Shown here: positions 7,745 through 16,172 of the stretch, one piece after another
Layout of the letters: every line of letters begins with the position of its first letter
Position numbering within the stretch: the stretch's first letter is position 1
Source of the DNA: Flavobacteriales bacterium
GTDB taxonomy: Bacteria; Bacteroidota; Bacteroidia; Flavobacteriales; Flavobacteriaceae
Direction: 5' to 3'
DNA: 64,000 nucleotides
NCBI GenBank assembly: GCA_026993355.1
Contig: JALWTX010000022.1
Coordinates: 124,001 to 188,000 of the forward strand
Notes under the pieces: model-generated
Databases searched by the model: none
What the model saw: the letters and a program-made list of their open reading frames with translations, nothing else
What the model was told of the DNA's origin: nothing
Translations under genes and position numbers: made by a program

Positions 7745-8289
7745 TAATCTCTAATTATTTCAATACCTTTTTCGGGGCTCCATTTGATTATTTTGGAAGC
7801 CTTCCGGCTTGTATTTTGACGATGCAAATTTACGACATAATCGACGCGCTGCAAAATAACAGGATTAATTTCATTAAAATCTTTTGGTGAAGCTTCTCCG
7901 GATAGATTTGCAGAAGTAGAAATCAAAGGCTTTCCGGTGGCTTTAATCAAATCTTTGGCAAAGCCTTTTTTGACTACTCGAATGGCAATAGAGCCGTCAT
8001 CTGCTAACAATTCTGCCGGTAAATTTTTAGGATTAGGATAGATGATTGTCGTAGGTTCGATACTTTTTTCTAAAATTTCCCATATTTCAATAGGAATTTC
8101 TTCGACATAATTTTGAAGCATTTTATAAGAATCTACCAAGATAAGTAAACTTTTTTTAGGGTCACGCTCCTTGATTTGATATATTTTTTTAATAACTGCC
8201 GGATTGGTAGCATCTCCGCCAATGCCCCAAATGGTATCGGTAGGGTAGAGAATGGTTCCGCCGCTTTGGACAATTTCTATGATATTCAT
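7744..8289 (-). CDS. tsaC: L-threonylcarbamoyladenylate synthase (TsaC/Sua5/YrdC)
   Basis: The enzyme makes threonylcarbamoyl-AMP from threonine, bicarbonate and ATP for t6A37 modification of ANN-decoding tRNAs. The YrdC fold is clear: GGTILYPTDTIWGIGGDA near residue 10, KKIYQIKERDPKKSLLILV near 34, SIAIRVVKK and ISTSANLSGEASP near 135. I start at the ATG at 8289 (181 aa). The open frame extends to 8355, but that extension runs into the repeat-rich intergenic DNA and is not family-like. It is the first gene of tsaC-cca-pRiA4b-like. It is TsaC-length and lacks the Sua5 C-terminal domain. Confidence 0.95.
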   Translation of the reverse strand: MNIIEIVQSGGTILYPTDTIWGIGGDATNPAVIKKIYQIKERDPKKSLLILVDSYKMLQNYVEEIPIEIWEILEKSIEPTTIIYPNPKNLPAELLADDGSIAIRVVKKGFAKDLIKATGKPLISTSANLSGEASPKDFNEINPVILQRVDYVVNLHRQNTSRKASKIIKWSPEKGIEIIRD

Positions 8290-8323
8290 TTTGTTTAGTT
8301 TCAAGTTACAAGTATTACGCTCA

Positions 8324-8353
8324 GACCTAACAGGTTTTGAAAACCTATCAGTC
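8324..8353. repeat. Dispersed REP-like inverted repeat, copy 1
   Basis: GACCTAACAGGTTTTG followed by AAAACCTATCAGTC forms an imperfect hairpin centred on GGTTTTGAAAACC. Two related copies lie at 38170-38200 and 38227-38257. All three are intergenic and downstream of minus-strand genes or between genes, so they may serve as terminators or be remnants of a small mobile palindrome. Confidence 0.65.
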
Positions 8354-8599
8354 ATTCCTCACTTTTCAAATCATTAATTCATCATTTCATCAATGAACCC
8401 GGTCATTTCGGTACAATTTTTTCCTTCGTCAAAAATCACTCAATGACCTACCTATTCAATTCATCAATTCATCATTTCAGATTTCAGATTTGCAATGTCA
8501 GATTTCAGATTTTGTGGAATTCATCAGTTCATCATTTCCTCATTCCTCAGTTCCTCACTCCTCAATTCATCAACTTATCAGTTCCTCAATTCCTCATTT
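8354..8599. repeat. Degenerate short-unit repeat region (TTCATCA / TTCCTCA)
   Basis: The stretch is built from variants of TTCATCA, TTCCTCA and AATTCATCATTTC, plus three copies of CAGATTT(C/G) around 8477-8510. Read on the minus strand these are GATGAA/GAGGAA units. Units vary in length and sequence and there are no constant spacers, so it is not a CRISPR array. The last units overlap the final codons of the GT4-GT2 gene (ELRN and its stop at 8578), so the repeat has grown into or been recruited as coding sequence. Confidence 0.7.
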
Positions 8600-10422
8600 T
8601 TATATAACTCTTTCAATTTGTTGTATCGTTCGCGCATACCTTTGGCATTGATTTCGGCAATGGTCCAGCCGGTTTTACCGTCTAAAAAGCCCAGTGTTAT
8701 AATGTAGTGATAAAGAAACCGGTAAGCCGGTTTGATATAGCCTAGAAAAAAGTTCGGTTTAACTTTCTTTTTGTAAAGTTCTTTAGCTTTCAAACCGGCA
8801 TATTGTATAATTTTGTTCCTATAATCGTTGTAACTTTTATAAGTATAATGCAATAAAGGCATGGTAAATTGTCCGATTCTTCCTTTACATTGCACTTCTT
8901 CATGCACCATTTTGCCGTTGTAAAGACAGAAATTTTTATTAAACAATCGAAGGACTTTGTCATTTTGCCAGCCGCTGAAATTGACTTTTTTATCTATAAA
9001 GAAATTTTTTCTCGGAATCCAAAAGCCTTTTTCTTGGTCAATATTGTAAAGTTTGTCAATAATTTCCAATTTTAAATCTTCACTGATTTGTTCATCGGCG
9101 TCTAAAATAAAAATCCAATCGTGTTTGGCTTGTGAAATGGCGAAGTTTTTTTGAGACGAAAAATCATCAAATTGCCGTTGCAAAATACGAACGCCCATTT
9201 TTTCTGACAATTCGACTGTTTTATCATTACTAAAAGAATCCATAATGATAATTTCATCAGCCCATTTGACTTGATCAATGGCTTTGGCTATATTTTCTTC
9301 TTCATTCAGGGTCGGAATGATGGCGGACACTTTGGTGCGTTCTTTCTGCTTTAAAGCTGTATTTACCGGTAGCCCTAAGGTTTTTTGATAAACCGCTACA
9401 TATTGTTTAGTCGCTTCTTCCCATGTAAACCGGTTACTCCATTGTATGATGTCTTCTTTTCTATTGTTTTGAGTGTAGTCTTCCAAGCCTTTTTTCAAAA
9501 CCTCTTGCATGTGTTCGGGTTCAAAATTTTCAAAATAATAGGCTTTATTACCACCGACCTCAGGCAGACTTGTAAAGGTCGAAAGGAATACCGGTTTACC
9601 TAATCGCATCGCTTCAATAGGCGGCAAGCCGAAACCTTCGGAAATAGAAGGAAACAAGAAAGCTTCGGCATGTTTTATATACCAATATTTTTCGGCATCG
9701 GTAACCGGTCCTGTGAGATGAACCCGGTCCTTGACACCAAATTTTTCGGCTTCTTTCCAAATCTGTTCGATATATGATTTGTCGGGGTGAATGCCACCAA
9801 TTACCAACTCATAATCATTGCCAACCAACAAACGCGGTAAGACATGAAAGTGTTTTTTATATAAAACCGTTCCGACACTAAATAAAAATTTCTTTTTGGG
9901 ACGGTATTTCGGGCTGTCAAAATAGGGGTATTCGTTGACTTCAACCCCATTATAAATGACATGGATTTCTTTGCCGTGCGTATCTAAATGTTTTTCAACA
10001 TCTTCCTTAACAAAGTTAGAAATAACGGTGATGGCATCTGCCCGGTCTATTTTGTCTTGAACGGCTTGAAGCAGTTTCTTTTTTTTGTTTTCAGGTTTAT
10101 CGGTATATAAAAAATTTAAATCGTGAATGGTATAGACAAATTTCATATCATTTTTAGGGACATACTTGGTGTCTTGCCAAGTGGCATGCCAAAGCTTGTA
10201 TTTCTTAGGTTTTGTCAGATAAAATTTATCTAAATGAGACCGGTTGATTTTATTGAGAAAGCCGGGAAATTTGACTTTGGGATAGGTGAAAAAATGAAAA
10301 TTAAATTTATCGTTGTGATATTTATGCAGGTTAACAGCTAAATTTTTACAATAGAAATATAAACCCGTAAACGGGTGTTTCATTCGTTCTACATCAACTA
10401 TAATATGTGGTTTCTGTTCCAA
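8578..10422 (-). CDS. Fused glycosyltransferase: GT4-like N-terminal and GT2-like C-terminal domains
   Basis: This 614-aa protein joins two glycosyltransferases. Residues 1-355 form a GT-B, GT4-type enzyme (FTGLYFYCKNLA glycine region, FLFSVGTVLYKKHFHVLPRL, and the nucleotide-sugar motif PSISEGFGLPPIEAM). From about residue 363 a GT-A, GT2-type domain begins (VSAIIPTLNEEENI, WIFILDADEQIS with the DxD, GWQNDKVLRLF, HEEV), resembling WaaE/KdtX-type lipooligosaccharide core transferases. One polypeptide may therefore add two sugars in sequence. The only in-frame start is TTG at 10422, because a stop lies two codons upstream and the first beta-strand begins right after it. It is the last gene of the glycan operon. 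Confidence 0.9.
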   Translation of the reverse strand: MEQKPHIIVDVERMKHPFTGLYFYCKNLAVNLHKYHNDKFNFHFFTYPKVKFPGFLNKINRSHLDKFYLTKPKKYKLWHATWQDTKYVPKNDMKFVYTIHDLNFLYTDKPENKKKKLLQAVQDKIDRADAITVISNFVKEDVEKHLDTHGKEIHVIYNGVEVNEYPYFDSPKYRPKKKFLFSVGTVLYKKHFHVLPRLLVGNDYELVIGGIHPDKSYIEQIWKEAEKFGVKDRVHLTGPVTDAEKYWYIKHAEAFLFPSISEGFGLPPIEAMRLGKPVFLSTFTSLPEVGGNKAYYFENFEPEHMQEVLKKGLEDYTQNNRKEDIIQWSNRFTWEEATKQYVAVYQKTLGLPVNTALKQKERTKVSAIIPTLNEEENIAKAIDQVKWADEIIIMDSFSNDKTVELSEKMGVRILQRQFDDFSSQKNFAISQAKHDWIFILDADEQISEDLKLEIIDKLYNIDQEKGFWIPRKNFFIDKKVNFSGWQNDKVLRLFNKNFCLYNGKMVHEEVQCKGRIGQFTMPLLHYTYKSYNDYRNKIIQYAGLKAKELYKKKVKPNFFLGYIKPAYRFLYHYIITLGFLDGKTGWTIAEINAKGMRERYNKLKELYKNEELRN

Positions 10423-10454
10423 TTGTTATTAAATTTTTGACTTCAAATATACAA

Positions 10455-11570
10455 TTATTTTCCAATGATATTTTGATATAAATTTTGCCATTGCGCAGCG
10501 ATTGTATCATCATTAAATTTTTGGACAAATTCATATCCCCGAGTGATGTGTTCATTAGTATCGGTTTGATATATTTCGTCTATTTTATGTTTTATTTCCT
10601 CCGGATTTTTAACATTTTCCAAATAAAAAGCTGCGGGTCCGGCGGCTTCCGGAAATACACCTTTACTATTGGTAATCAGCGGAATACGACTATATAAGGC
10701 TTCGATTAAAGGAATACCGAAACCTTCAAATATACTGGGATAAATAAACATATCAGCCATTTGATATAAGCCTGCCAATTCTTCCAAACTTAAATTTTTG
10801 AGAAAATATACCTTGTTTTGCATATTATGTTTGGCGATATAGGTTTTAATTTCTTGTGCATAAGGGTTTTCTCTACCGACTATAACCAGCTTATAATCCG
10901 TATCTTTTATGGCTTTAACGATACTAAAAGCATTTTTACGCGGTTCTATGGTGCCGACATTTAAAATAAAATTATAGGGTAAATTGAATTTTTGTCTGAT
11001 TGCCGCTTTAAATTCATCCGAATAAGTTTCTTTAAAAGCTTGGTGACAGCCTTGATAGATGACTTTAATTTTTTCAGGATTTATTTTGAAAAAATGGATG
11101 ATATCTTGTTTAGTTTGTTCGCTGATAGCCACTATTTGATCGGCATGTTTGGCGGCATATTTAAATTTTAAGGTGTAAAATTTCCGGTCTATGGGTTTGT
11201 AGAGTTCGGGGTAACGTAAAAAAATCAAATCGTGGATGGTAACAACGGATTTGATGCCGGTGTTTTGAATACCGAAAGGCAATTCACCGCTCAAACCGTG
11301 ATAAATATCCAAGTTATCCTTCTTCAAGTCACCAGTGATAAATTTACTACGCCACAATGCCGGAAATTTTTTGCAAAGCCATTCATCAGGTTGCCGGACG
11401 GTCATTTGCGGAGTCAAGGTCAAACGATTGATTTTTGCCGTTTTGGGATTGTATAAAAAATATTGATTATCTGGATAATAAGTCGCCATAATCCGGACCA
11501 AATCACGACTGTAATTGCCTAAGCCGGTATTGTTGTGAAACATGCGTTTGGCGTCGTAACCTATCTTCAT
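10455..11570 (-). CDS. Glycosyltransferase family 4 protein
   Basis: This 371-aa GT-B retaining glycosyltransferase has a typical GT4 layout. The N-terminal acceptor domain starts KIGYDAKRMFHNNTGLGNYSRDL, with the glycine-rich loop. The C-terminal nucleotide-sugar domain has FILNVGTIEPRKN near residue 200, YKLVIVGREN near 224 and the donor motif PSIFEGFGIPLIEAL near 278. IPLITNSKGVFPEAAG follows, as in mannosyl- or rhamnosyltransferases. Its ATG overlaps the TGA of nothing downstream, but its own start overlaps the upstream pyruvyl transferase stop (ATGA), indicating translational coupling. It would act at the cytoplasmic face in surface-glycan assembly. Sugar specificity cannot be read from sequence. 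Confidence 0.93.
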   Translation of the reverse strand: MKIGYDAKRMFHNNTGLGNYSRDLVRIMATYYPDNQYFLYNPKTAKINRLTLTPQMTVRQPDEWLCKKFPALWRSKFITGDLKKDNLDIYHGLSGELPFGIQNTGIKSVVTIHDLIFLRYPELYKPIDRKFYTLKFKYAAKHADQIVAISEQTKQDIIHFFKINPEKIKVIYQGCHQAFKETYSDEFKAAIRQKFNLPYNFILNVGTIEPRKNAFSIVKAIKDTDYKLVIVGRENPYAQEIKTYIAKHNMQNKVYFLKNLSLEELAGLYQMADMFIYPSIFEGFGIPLIEALYSRIPLITNSKGVFPEAAGPAAFYLENVKNPEEIKHKIDEIYQTDTNEHITRGYEFVQKFNDDTIAAQWQNLYQNIIGK

Positions 11571-12826
11571 ATATTCGAGGCAATTTGGTTAAAAGTTTCT
11601 TCGACTAATTGTTTTTGAATGGCGACTTTATGCTTTATTTCGTTAGATAAACGCTCATAATTGCCGGTAACATAAGCCATTTTTTCTGTAATTAAGTTGA
11701 CTATTTCACCGGATTCCCACAATTTAGACTCATTACTCTCAATAATTAAATCACTTCTGTCTAAATTTAATCCGATAACACCTTGATATTTAGCGCTATA
11801 TGATAAAGCGATAGCCGGTGTTCCCATTTGCAGGGTGGAAATAGCGGCATGCATCCGTCCGGTAACAGTCATGTAGCCGTTACCTAATATAAAACGGGCG
11901 CGTGTGGCTAATATTTTATCGGTAATGGGGATTATTTTATCTAAAATGTCAGTTGTAAAAAAAGAATCTGTTTTCAAAAAGTTTACTAAATCTTTGATTT
12001 GAGCTGCTTCATTCCCGTGCGGTGGGAACGTATGAGCTAGTAAAACCAGTTTTTTATCTTGATAATTTTTATTGGTTAAAATGTTCTTTATCAACGATTT
12101 GTAAGCGTTGAAATAGGCGTTTTTATCCGTCGTATAATATTTTCCCTGCAAGCCGGAAATCACCAGAGTAATATATTTTTTCTTTTCTAAATCATAATGA
12201 TTTAAAACCGCTGTTTCAATGCTTTTATCGGATTGTAAGGGCAAATCCATAAAAGCCAAATCGGCACTTTGATAGATGTTTTTTTCTAATCCGAATGCTT
12301 TTTTCAAATAGTCTTTGCTCCATGCATCCCTGACAAAAATGGAGATTCGCTTATAAAAATGTTTCATCACAAAACGATTGCGCCAACGCTCAAAAGGTCC
12401 GATGCTTTGCCCTAATAAAATAAGTTTTGTTGCTTTTGACCAGCGCCAATATTGTAATAAATCTCTATATATTTTTTGGGTGTAATATTCCGATAAATCA
12501 TCACCGCCTAATACCAAAACTTCGTCATATCGGGCTACTTCGCTGGCATCAATCAGATATTTTCTTTTTTGATAAGAGCGCACCCATTTATATTTTGAAA
12601 TTACAAAATTTTTAGCTTCGTGGTTAGTAAGTTTTACCGGTTTTGCCAATTCCGATTGTATTTCGTCAAATCCGGAATGTCCGTTACATTGGCAATAAAA
12701 TTCGGTATCATCGCCATAGCGTTTTTGCAATTCATTTATAGTAACCAATCCCATCATGGCGGTTCCGTAATTGTTAAGACAATGAAACCGGTGAATAAAT
12801 ATTTTTTTTACTGATTTTTGAGCCAT
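11567..12826 (-). CDS. Polysaccharide pyruvyl transferase family protein
   Basis: This 419-aa protein belongs to the PF04230 (WcaK/CsaB-like) family, whose characterised members transfer pyruvate from PEP to sugars, forming ketals on surface glycans. Features are FHCLNNYGTAMMGLVTINEL at the N-terminus, VLVLGGDDLSEYY near residue 104, LILLGQSIGPFERWRNRF near 138 and VRDAWSKDYL near 168. The C-terminal GYMTVTGRMHAAISTLQMGTPAIALSYS-type block near 325 has the conserved R-x-H. The 3' end shares an ATGA overlap with the GT4 gene, and its first 19 bases overlap the FrhB-like gene's end. FrhB-like and pyruvyl transferase genes often occur side by side in capsule and exopolysaccharide loci. Confidence 0.92.
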   Translation of the reverse strand: MAQKSVKKIFIHRFHCLNNYGTAMMGLVTINELQKRYGDDTEFYCQCNGHSGFDEIQSELAKPVKLTNHEAKNFVISKYKWVRSYQKRKYLIDASEVARYDEVLVLGGDDLSEYYTQKIYRDLLQYWRWSKATKLILLGQSIGPFERWRNRFVMKHFYKRISIFVRDAWSKDYLKKAFGLEKNIYQSADLAFMDLPLQSDKSIETAVLNHYDLEKKKYITLVISGLQGKYYTTDKNAYFNAYKSLIKNILTNKNYQDKKLVLLAHTFPPHGNEAAQIKDLVNFLKTDSFFTTDILDKIIPITDKILATRARFILGNGYMTVTGRMHAAISTLQMGTPAIALSYSAKYQGVIGLNLDRSDLIIESNESKLWESGEIVNLITEKMAYVTGNYERLSNEIKHKVAIQKQLVEETFNQIASNI

Positions 12827-14163
12827 TTTTTAAGTTTTAGTCGGAATTTTGTCCAAGCAGAATGGTCATATACATTTTCTAATTTTTGAATGAAAGGTAA
12901 TAACTCTTTTTTTAAGGCAGGAATATCATTATAGTGTTTAGAATAAAATGATTTTTCTTGTAACTGCATCCGTAATTTATAGATTTTTCGTCTTTTTTTA
13001 GAGGTAATTTTTTTCGGTTTAACCCGCTTTTCAGGCACATATTTTCCTTTTTTTTGTTGTAAATATAAGCGGTATGCCAAGCCTTCACGCCGGTGACGAA
13101 AACCACCGGCTTGACTTTGTATCAATTCTTCGGGGCTTAATGTGTCATAATGTAAGTGTCCGTTAGCCCGGTGTTTTTGAACCAGATCCTCTAAAACCGG
13201 ATGGCGCGTTACGACAATATTTGTGCCTTGGTAATCATTTTCATATTTGGGAATCCATGCGTCGCCAAAAGATATATCTGCCGTTTCACCGATAATATCG
13301 TCACAGAAATCACAAGCTTTTAGTTTGAATAAGCCCCAGCCCCAGTTGGTACCAAAGAGTTCTTTGTTTACTTTGACAATTTCTTTTTCATCATTAGTGA
13401 TGATTTTTGTGCCGTAATCAGAAGCTTTATGTCCGGGTAGTTTGTAGCGGAAATCAAAATGTTTGACTTCCTTTTCATCAACCGGAAATTGCGAAATCAA
13501 TGAAGATAAGTAATGTGTCGATTTTAAGTGACCACAAAAAATACTGATGGTAAATATGAGGCGTTCGGCAAAAATAGATTCTGTTTGTTGCAACAGACGA
13601 ATGCCTTTTATAAAACAAGGCAATCCGACTACGGCATAACGTCCATTATGTGTTTTGATAAATTGTAAAACTTCTTCGAGATTAGTAGGATAATATTTTG
13701 ATTTTGAACCTACTCGATTAGATTTTGCATCTTTGGCAACTTGATATTTAAATCGGATTTCCGGATTATTTTGTTCCGTAACATTTAAAACGTAATCCAC
13801 CAGATTTTCATCCAGTAAGGTTTGTGTCAGCCACGATACGCTGCCACCGGAACTGCCGGTTTTACGATAATCTCCTTGTGCGACATAACCGGCATAAATA
13901 TTTTGGTAAAAACCAAATTCCGGATTGAATTGACTACCGGTGTTGTCATATAATTTTCGGGCTATATCGGTTTCATTAGGTTGTGTATTGTCAAACGGGC
14001 AAATTATATCCTGTTGATTTTCAACGTCTTTAAGTTTCGGTAAAAATTGTCCGTGTTCTGTCAAGTGCATCGTTAAAGGCGCGTTTGTTGTAGCTGTGCA
14101 AATGCCACAACCGCTACAATAATTTTCAGCAATGATATTTTTTAAAAAATCTTGAACTTTCAT
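12808..14163 (-). CDS. FrhB-family protein (coenzyme F420 hydrogenase/dehydrogenase beta subunit-like)
   Basis: This 451-aa protein starts with a cysteine cluster NYCSGCGICTA (residues 14-24), then ICPFD near 55. It continues with KTGSSGGSVSWLTQ near 95, VGLPCFIKGIRLLQ near 175, FCGHLKSTHYLSSL near 210, and FKLKACDFCDD with ADISFGDAW near 280-300. This is the FrhB N- and C-terminal domain pair, an iron-sulfur and flavin redox module. In glycan clusters it is found with pyruvyl transferases, where its exact reaction is undetermined. The ATG at 14163 forms an ATGA overlap with the upstream GT2 stop; a TTG three codons earlier is less likely. The C-terminus is basic and helical. No F420 metabolism is implied. 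Confidence 0.9.
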   Translation of the reverse strand: MKVQDFLKNIIAENYCSGCGICTATTNAPLTMHLTEHGQFLPKLKDVENQQDIICPFDNTQPNETDIARKLYDNTGSQFNPEFGFYQNIYAGYVAQGDYRKTGSSGGSVSWLTQTLLDENLVDYVLNVTEQNNPEIRFKYQVAKDAKSNRVGSKSKYYPTNLEEVLQFIKTHNGRYAVVGLPCFIKGIRLLQQTESIFAERLIFTISIFCGHLKSTHYLSSLISQFPVDEKEVKHFDFRYKLPGHKASDYGTKIITNDEKEIVKVNKELFGTNWGWGLFKLKACDFCDDIIGETADISFGDAWIPKYENDYQGTNIVVTRHPVLEDLVQKHRANGHLHYDTLSPEELIQSQAGGFRHRREGLAYRLYLQQKKGKYVPEKRVKPKKITSKKRRKIYKLRMQLQEKSFYSKHYNDIPALKKELLPFIQKLENVYDHSAWTKFRLKLKKWLKNQ

Positions 14164-15191
14164 TTCTCCCAAGTTGACAATTCTCCGACCGCATCCGATT
14201 TTGCCAATCCGGGAATGGCAATGACATATTTGCCACGTTTAACGATAGATTTAGGCGCCCACGACAACAACCACCAATCTTCGTCCGAACCTTGTCCGGG
14301 TTTGCCTCTGTCGGGTTTAGGCGCTCCGACATAAGGATTAGGGATGGGCATATTATCCATTAAATATTGGCGGTGCATAAATAAATGCGGTGCGCCGGCA
14401 GAACGCAATAGTTTGACTTCAACACCATTGATGTTTTCCGTGCCAAAAATTTTATGCGGCTCTTTATGAAACCCTGTTACCACCGGTCGTTCGTTTTTTT
14501 CGGCAACTTTTTCAATGGTTTCAAAAAAATGCGGGGTGATTTCTACATCATCTTGAAAATAATGTATCCATTCTACATCAGGGTCTGATAAAAAGTAAGA
14601 AAAACCGGTGTTCATTGAAAAAACCAAACCCATATTTTTTGGGTTGTCGATATAAGTGTTTTGAGTAAAACGTTCTTTTATTAGTTCATATTGACGACGA
14701 TAAATTTCATCGGAACCGTCATTGACAATCAGAATCTCTTCGGAACGGTCTTTTAATTGACTAAGCAAATTAATCAAAAATTCGGGTCGGTTATAAGTCG
14801 TAATAAGAATACCTTTGCGTTTATTATGTTCCGGTTTGTAATATTTTTTAAAGTTGATTTTTGTGTAAATAATCGATTTTAAGGCTGCTAATTTTTCTTT
14901 GGCACTTCTGTTCTTTTTATATACCACAAACAGATGATTGCCCCAAACCGGTTTGTAGGCGGTCTGAATTAAATCGAGGAATTCATTGGTGTAATCTTCG
15001 GGTAGTTTTTTATGAAAAACGATGTATTCAAAATGGTAATCGCTTAACCGGATATCTTTTAAAATCTGATAGGGGAACACTTTTGGAAAATCGTATAACA
15101 GGACTTCCGGTCCAATAAAAATGTCATTTTCCAGTCTATTTTTCTTTAAAAACTTGACCAACGGCAGCCAATACTTATTTTTTGGATACAT
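14160..15191 (-). CDS. Glycosyltransferase family 2 protein with N-terminal extension
   Basis: This 343-aa protein has a GT-A domain from about residue 125: KGILITTYNRPEFLINLLSQL, EILIVNDGSDE near 153, and WIHYFQDDVEITPHFF near 214 carrying the acidic metal-binding motif. The C-terminal region ends GKYVIAIPGLAKSD. The first 120 residues (LVKFLKKNRLENDIFIGPEV and onward) are not a standard GT2 part. They resemble nothing I can name and may bind the acceptor or a partner. Its TGA overlaps the ATG of the FrhB-like gene. The ATG at 15191 follows a 39-base gap after the GSCFA gene, so it likely lies in the same transcript. Confidence 0.9.
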   Translation of the reverse strand: MYPKNKYWLPLVKFLKKNRLENDIFIGPEVLLYDFPKVFPYQILKDIRLSDYHFEYIVFHKKLPEDYTNEFLDLIQTAYKPVWGNHLFVVYKKNRSAKEKLAALKSIIYTKINFKKYYKPEHNKRKGILITTYNRPEFLINLLSQLKDRSEEILIVNDGSDEIYRRQYELIKERFTQNTYIDNPKNMGLVFSMNTGFSYFLSDPDVEWIHYFQDDVEITPHFFETIEKVAEKNERPVVTGFHKEPHKIFGTENINGVEVKLLRSAGAPHLFMHRQYLMDNMPIPNPYVGAPKPDRGKPGQGSDEDWWLLSWAPKSIVKRGKYVIAIPGLAKSDAVGELSTWEK

Positions 15192-15230
15192 ATGCTTAAT
15201 TTCTGCAAATATCGTAAAAATTACCTAGAC

Positions 15231-16172
15231 TTAAAACTTCATCCAACTATATTGCTGTTGTAATTGATTGATTTTCTGTTGTAGCTTTATAAGTCTTTCT
15301 GTATCCATTATTGAACCGGGATTAAAACTTTTATGCGCCAGCCCTTGTCGGATTTTTTCTATGCGTTGCATCGTGTGTATTGCATCTTTTGAAATGAAAC
15401 TAGCTGAAAATTTTTCCCAAATATAGTTGATTGCCAATTCATTAGGGTGGATGTAATCATCTTTGTAAAACCGGTAATCGCGTAAATCATCGAGTAATAT
15501 TTCGTAAGATGGAAAGTAAAAAATTTCTGATTCTAATTGATGAACTGCTGTTATCAAATGTGCTTTACTGCGTTGGTTTTCAACAAAACCGTTTTTGAGA
15601 TGTCGTACGGGACTGATACTCATCAATATTTTTATACCGGGATTAATAGTTTTTACCAAACGAATAATTTCTTTTAGTTCTTCTGTAATTAGAGTAGGGG
15701 GTAAGAGAATTTTTTCAAATTCTTTTTGGGGGACTTTATGGCAATTATTAACGATATTGCCCGATGCTTTATGCCGGTAAACCCAAGCGGTGCCAAAGGT
15801 CAAAAACAACCAATCGGCAGTTTTTAAGAATTTATTTGCTTCTGAAATTTTATCATTTATTGTTTGTAAAAATTCATCTTTGTCAGGATGATTAAATGAG
15901 GAATGCAGATCAAAACTTTTCCATAAATTTTGGTGATAAAACAAGTCTTTTTCATCCAAAAACTGTTGATTTATAACGTATTGCAATAATTTACGAATTG
16001 ATGCCGGATTAAAAACCGTCCCGAACGGATTGATTTGATTTTGAAATTGATAGTAATCGAATTTATTTTGAATATGGGTTACAAAACAAGAGCCGAGACC
16101 GAAAATTTTATCTTGATAAGAAATCTTTTCTGGGCTTTCCGGTAGGTTGATTTCCGTTCTAAACTTCATCAT
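15231..16172 (-). CDS. GSCFA domain-containing protein
   Basis: This 313-aa protein shows the eponymous block as GLGSCFVTHIQ near residue 26 and the downstream NPFGTVFNPASI near 48. DWLFLTFGTAWVYRH follows near 143, then LMSISPVRHLKNGFVENQRSK near 198 and YFPSYEILLDDLRDYRFYKDDYIHPN near 235, whose DxxHPN is like the catalytic Asp-His of SGNH hydrolases. GSCFA proteins are related to SGNH/GDSL esterases and acyltransferases but have no agreed function. The first 14 bases overlap the acyl-CoA synthetase gene, implying coupled translation. In this setting an O-acyl transfer or removal on the glycan is an attractive guess only. MM at the start leaves 16172 or 16169 possible. Confidence 0.9.
   Translation of the reverse strand: MMKFRTEINLPESPEKISYQDKIFGLGSCFVTHIQNKFDYYQFQNQINPFGTVFNPASIRKLLQYVINQQFLDEKDLFYHQNLWKSFDLHSSFNHPDKDEFLQTINDKISEANKFLKTADWLFLTFGTAWVYRHKASGNIVNNCHKVPQKEFEKILLPPTLITEELKEIIRLVKTINPGIKILMSISPVRHLKNGFVENQRSKAHLITAVHQLESEIFYFPSYEILLDDLRDYRFYKDDYIHPNELAINYIWEKFSASFISKDAIHTMQRIEKIRQGLAHKSFNPGSIMDTERLIKLQQKINQLQQQYSWMKF

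Noticed and set aside
8354-8599. CRISPR-like array
   Set aside because: Units are short, variable and have no constant repeats with unique spacers, and no cas gene is present.
12808-14163. F420-dependent hydrogenase or methanogen-type gene
   Set aside because: The FrhB domains are found in bacterial glycan loci, and the neighbours are glycosyltransferases; no other F420 gene is seen.
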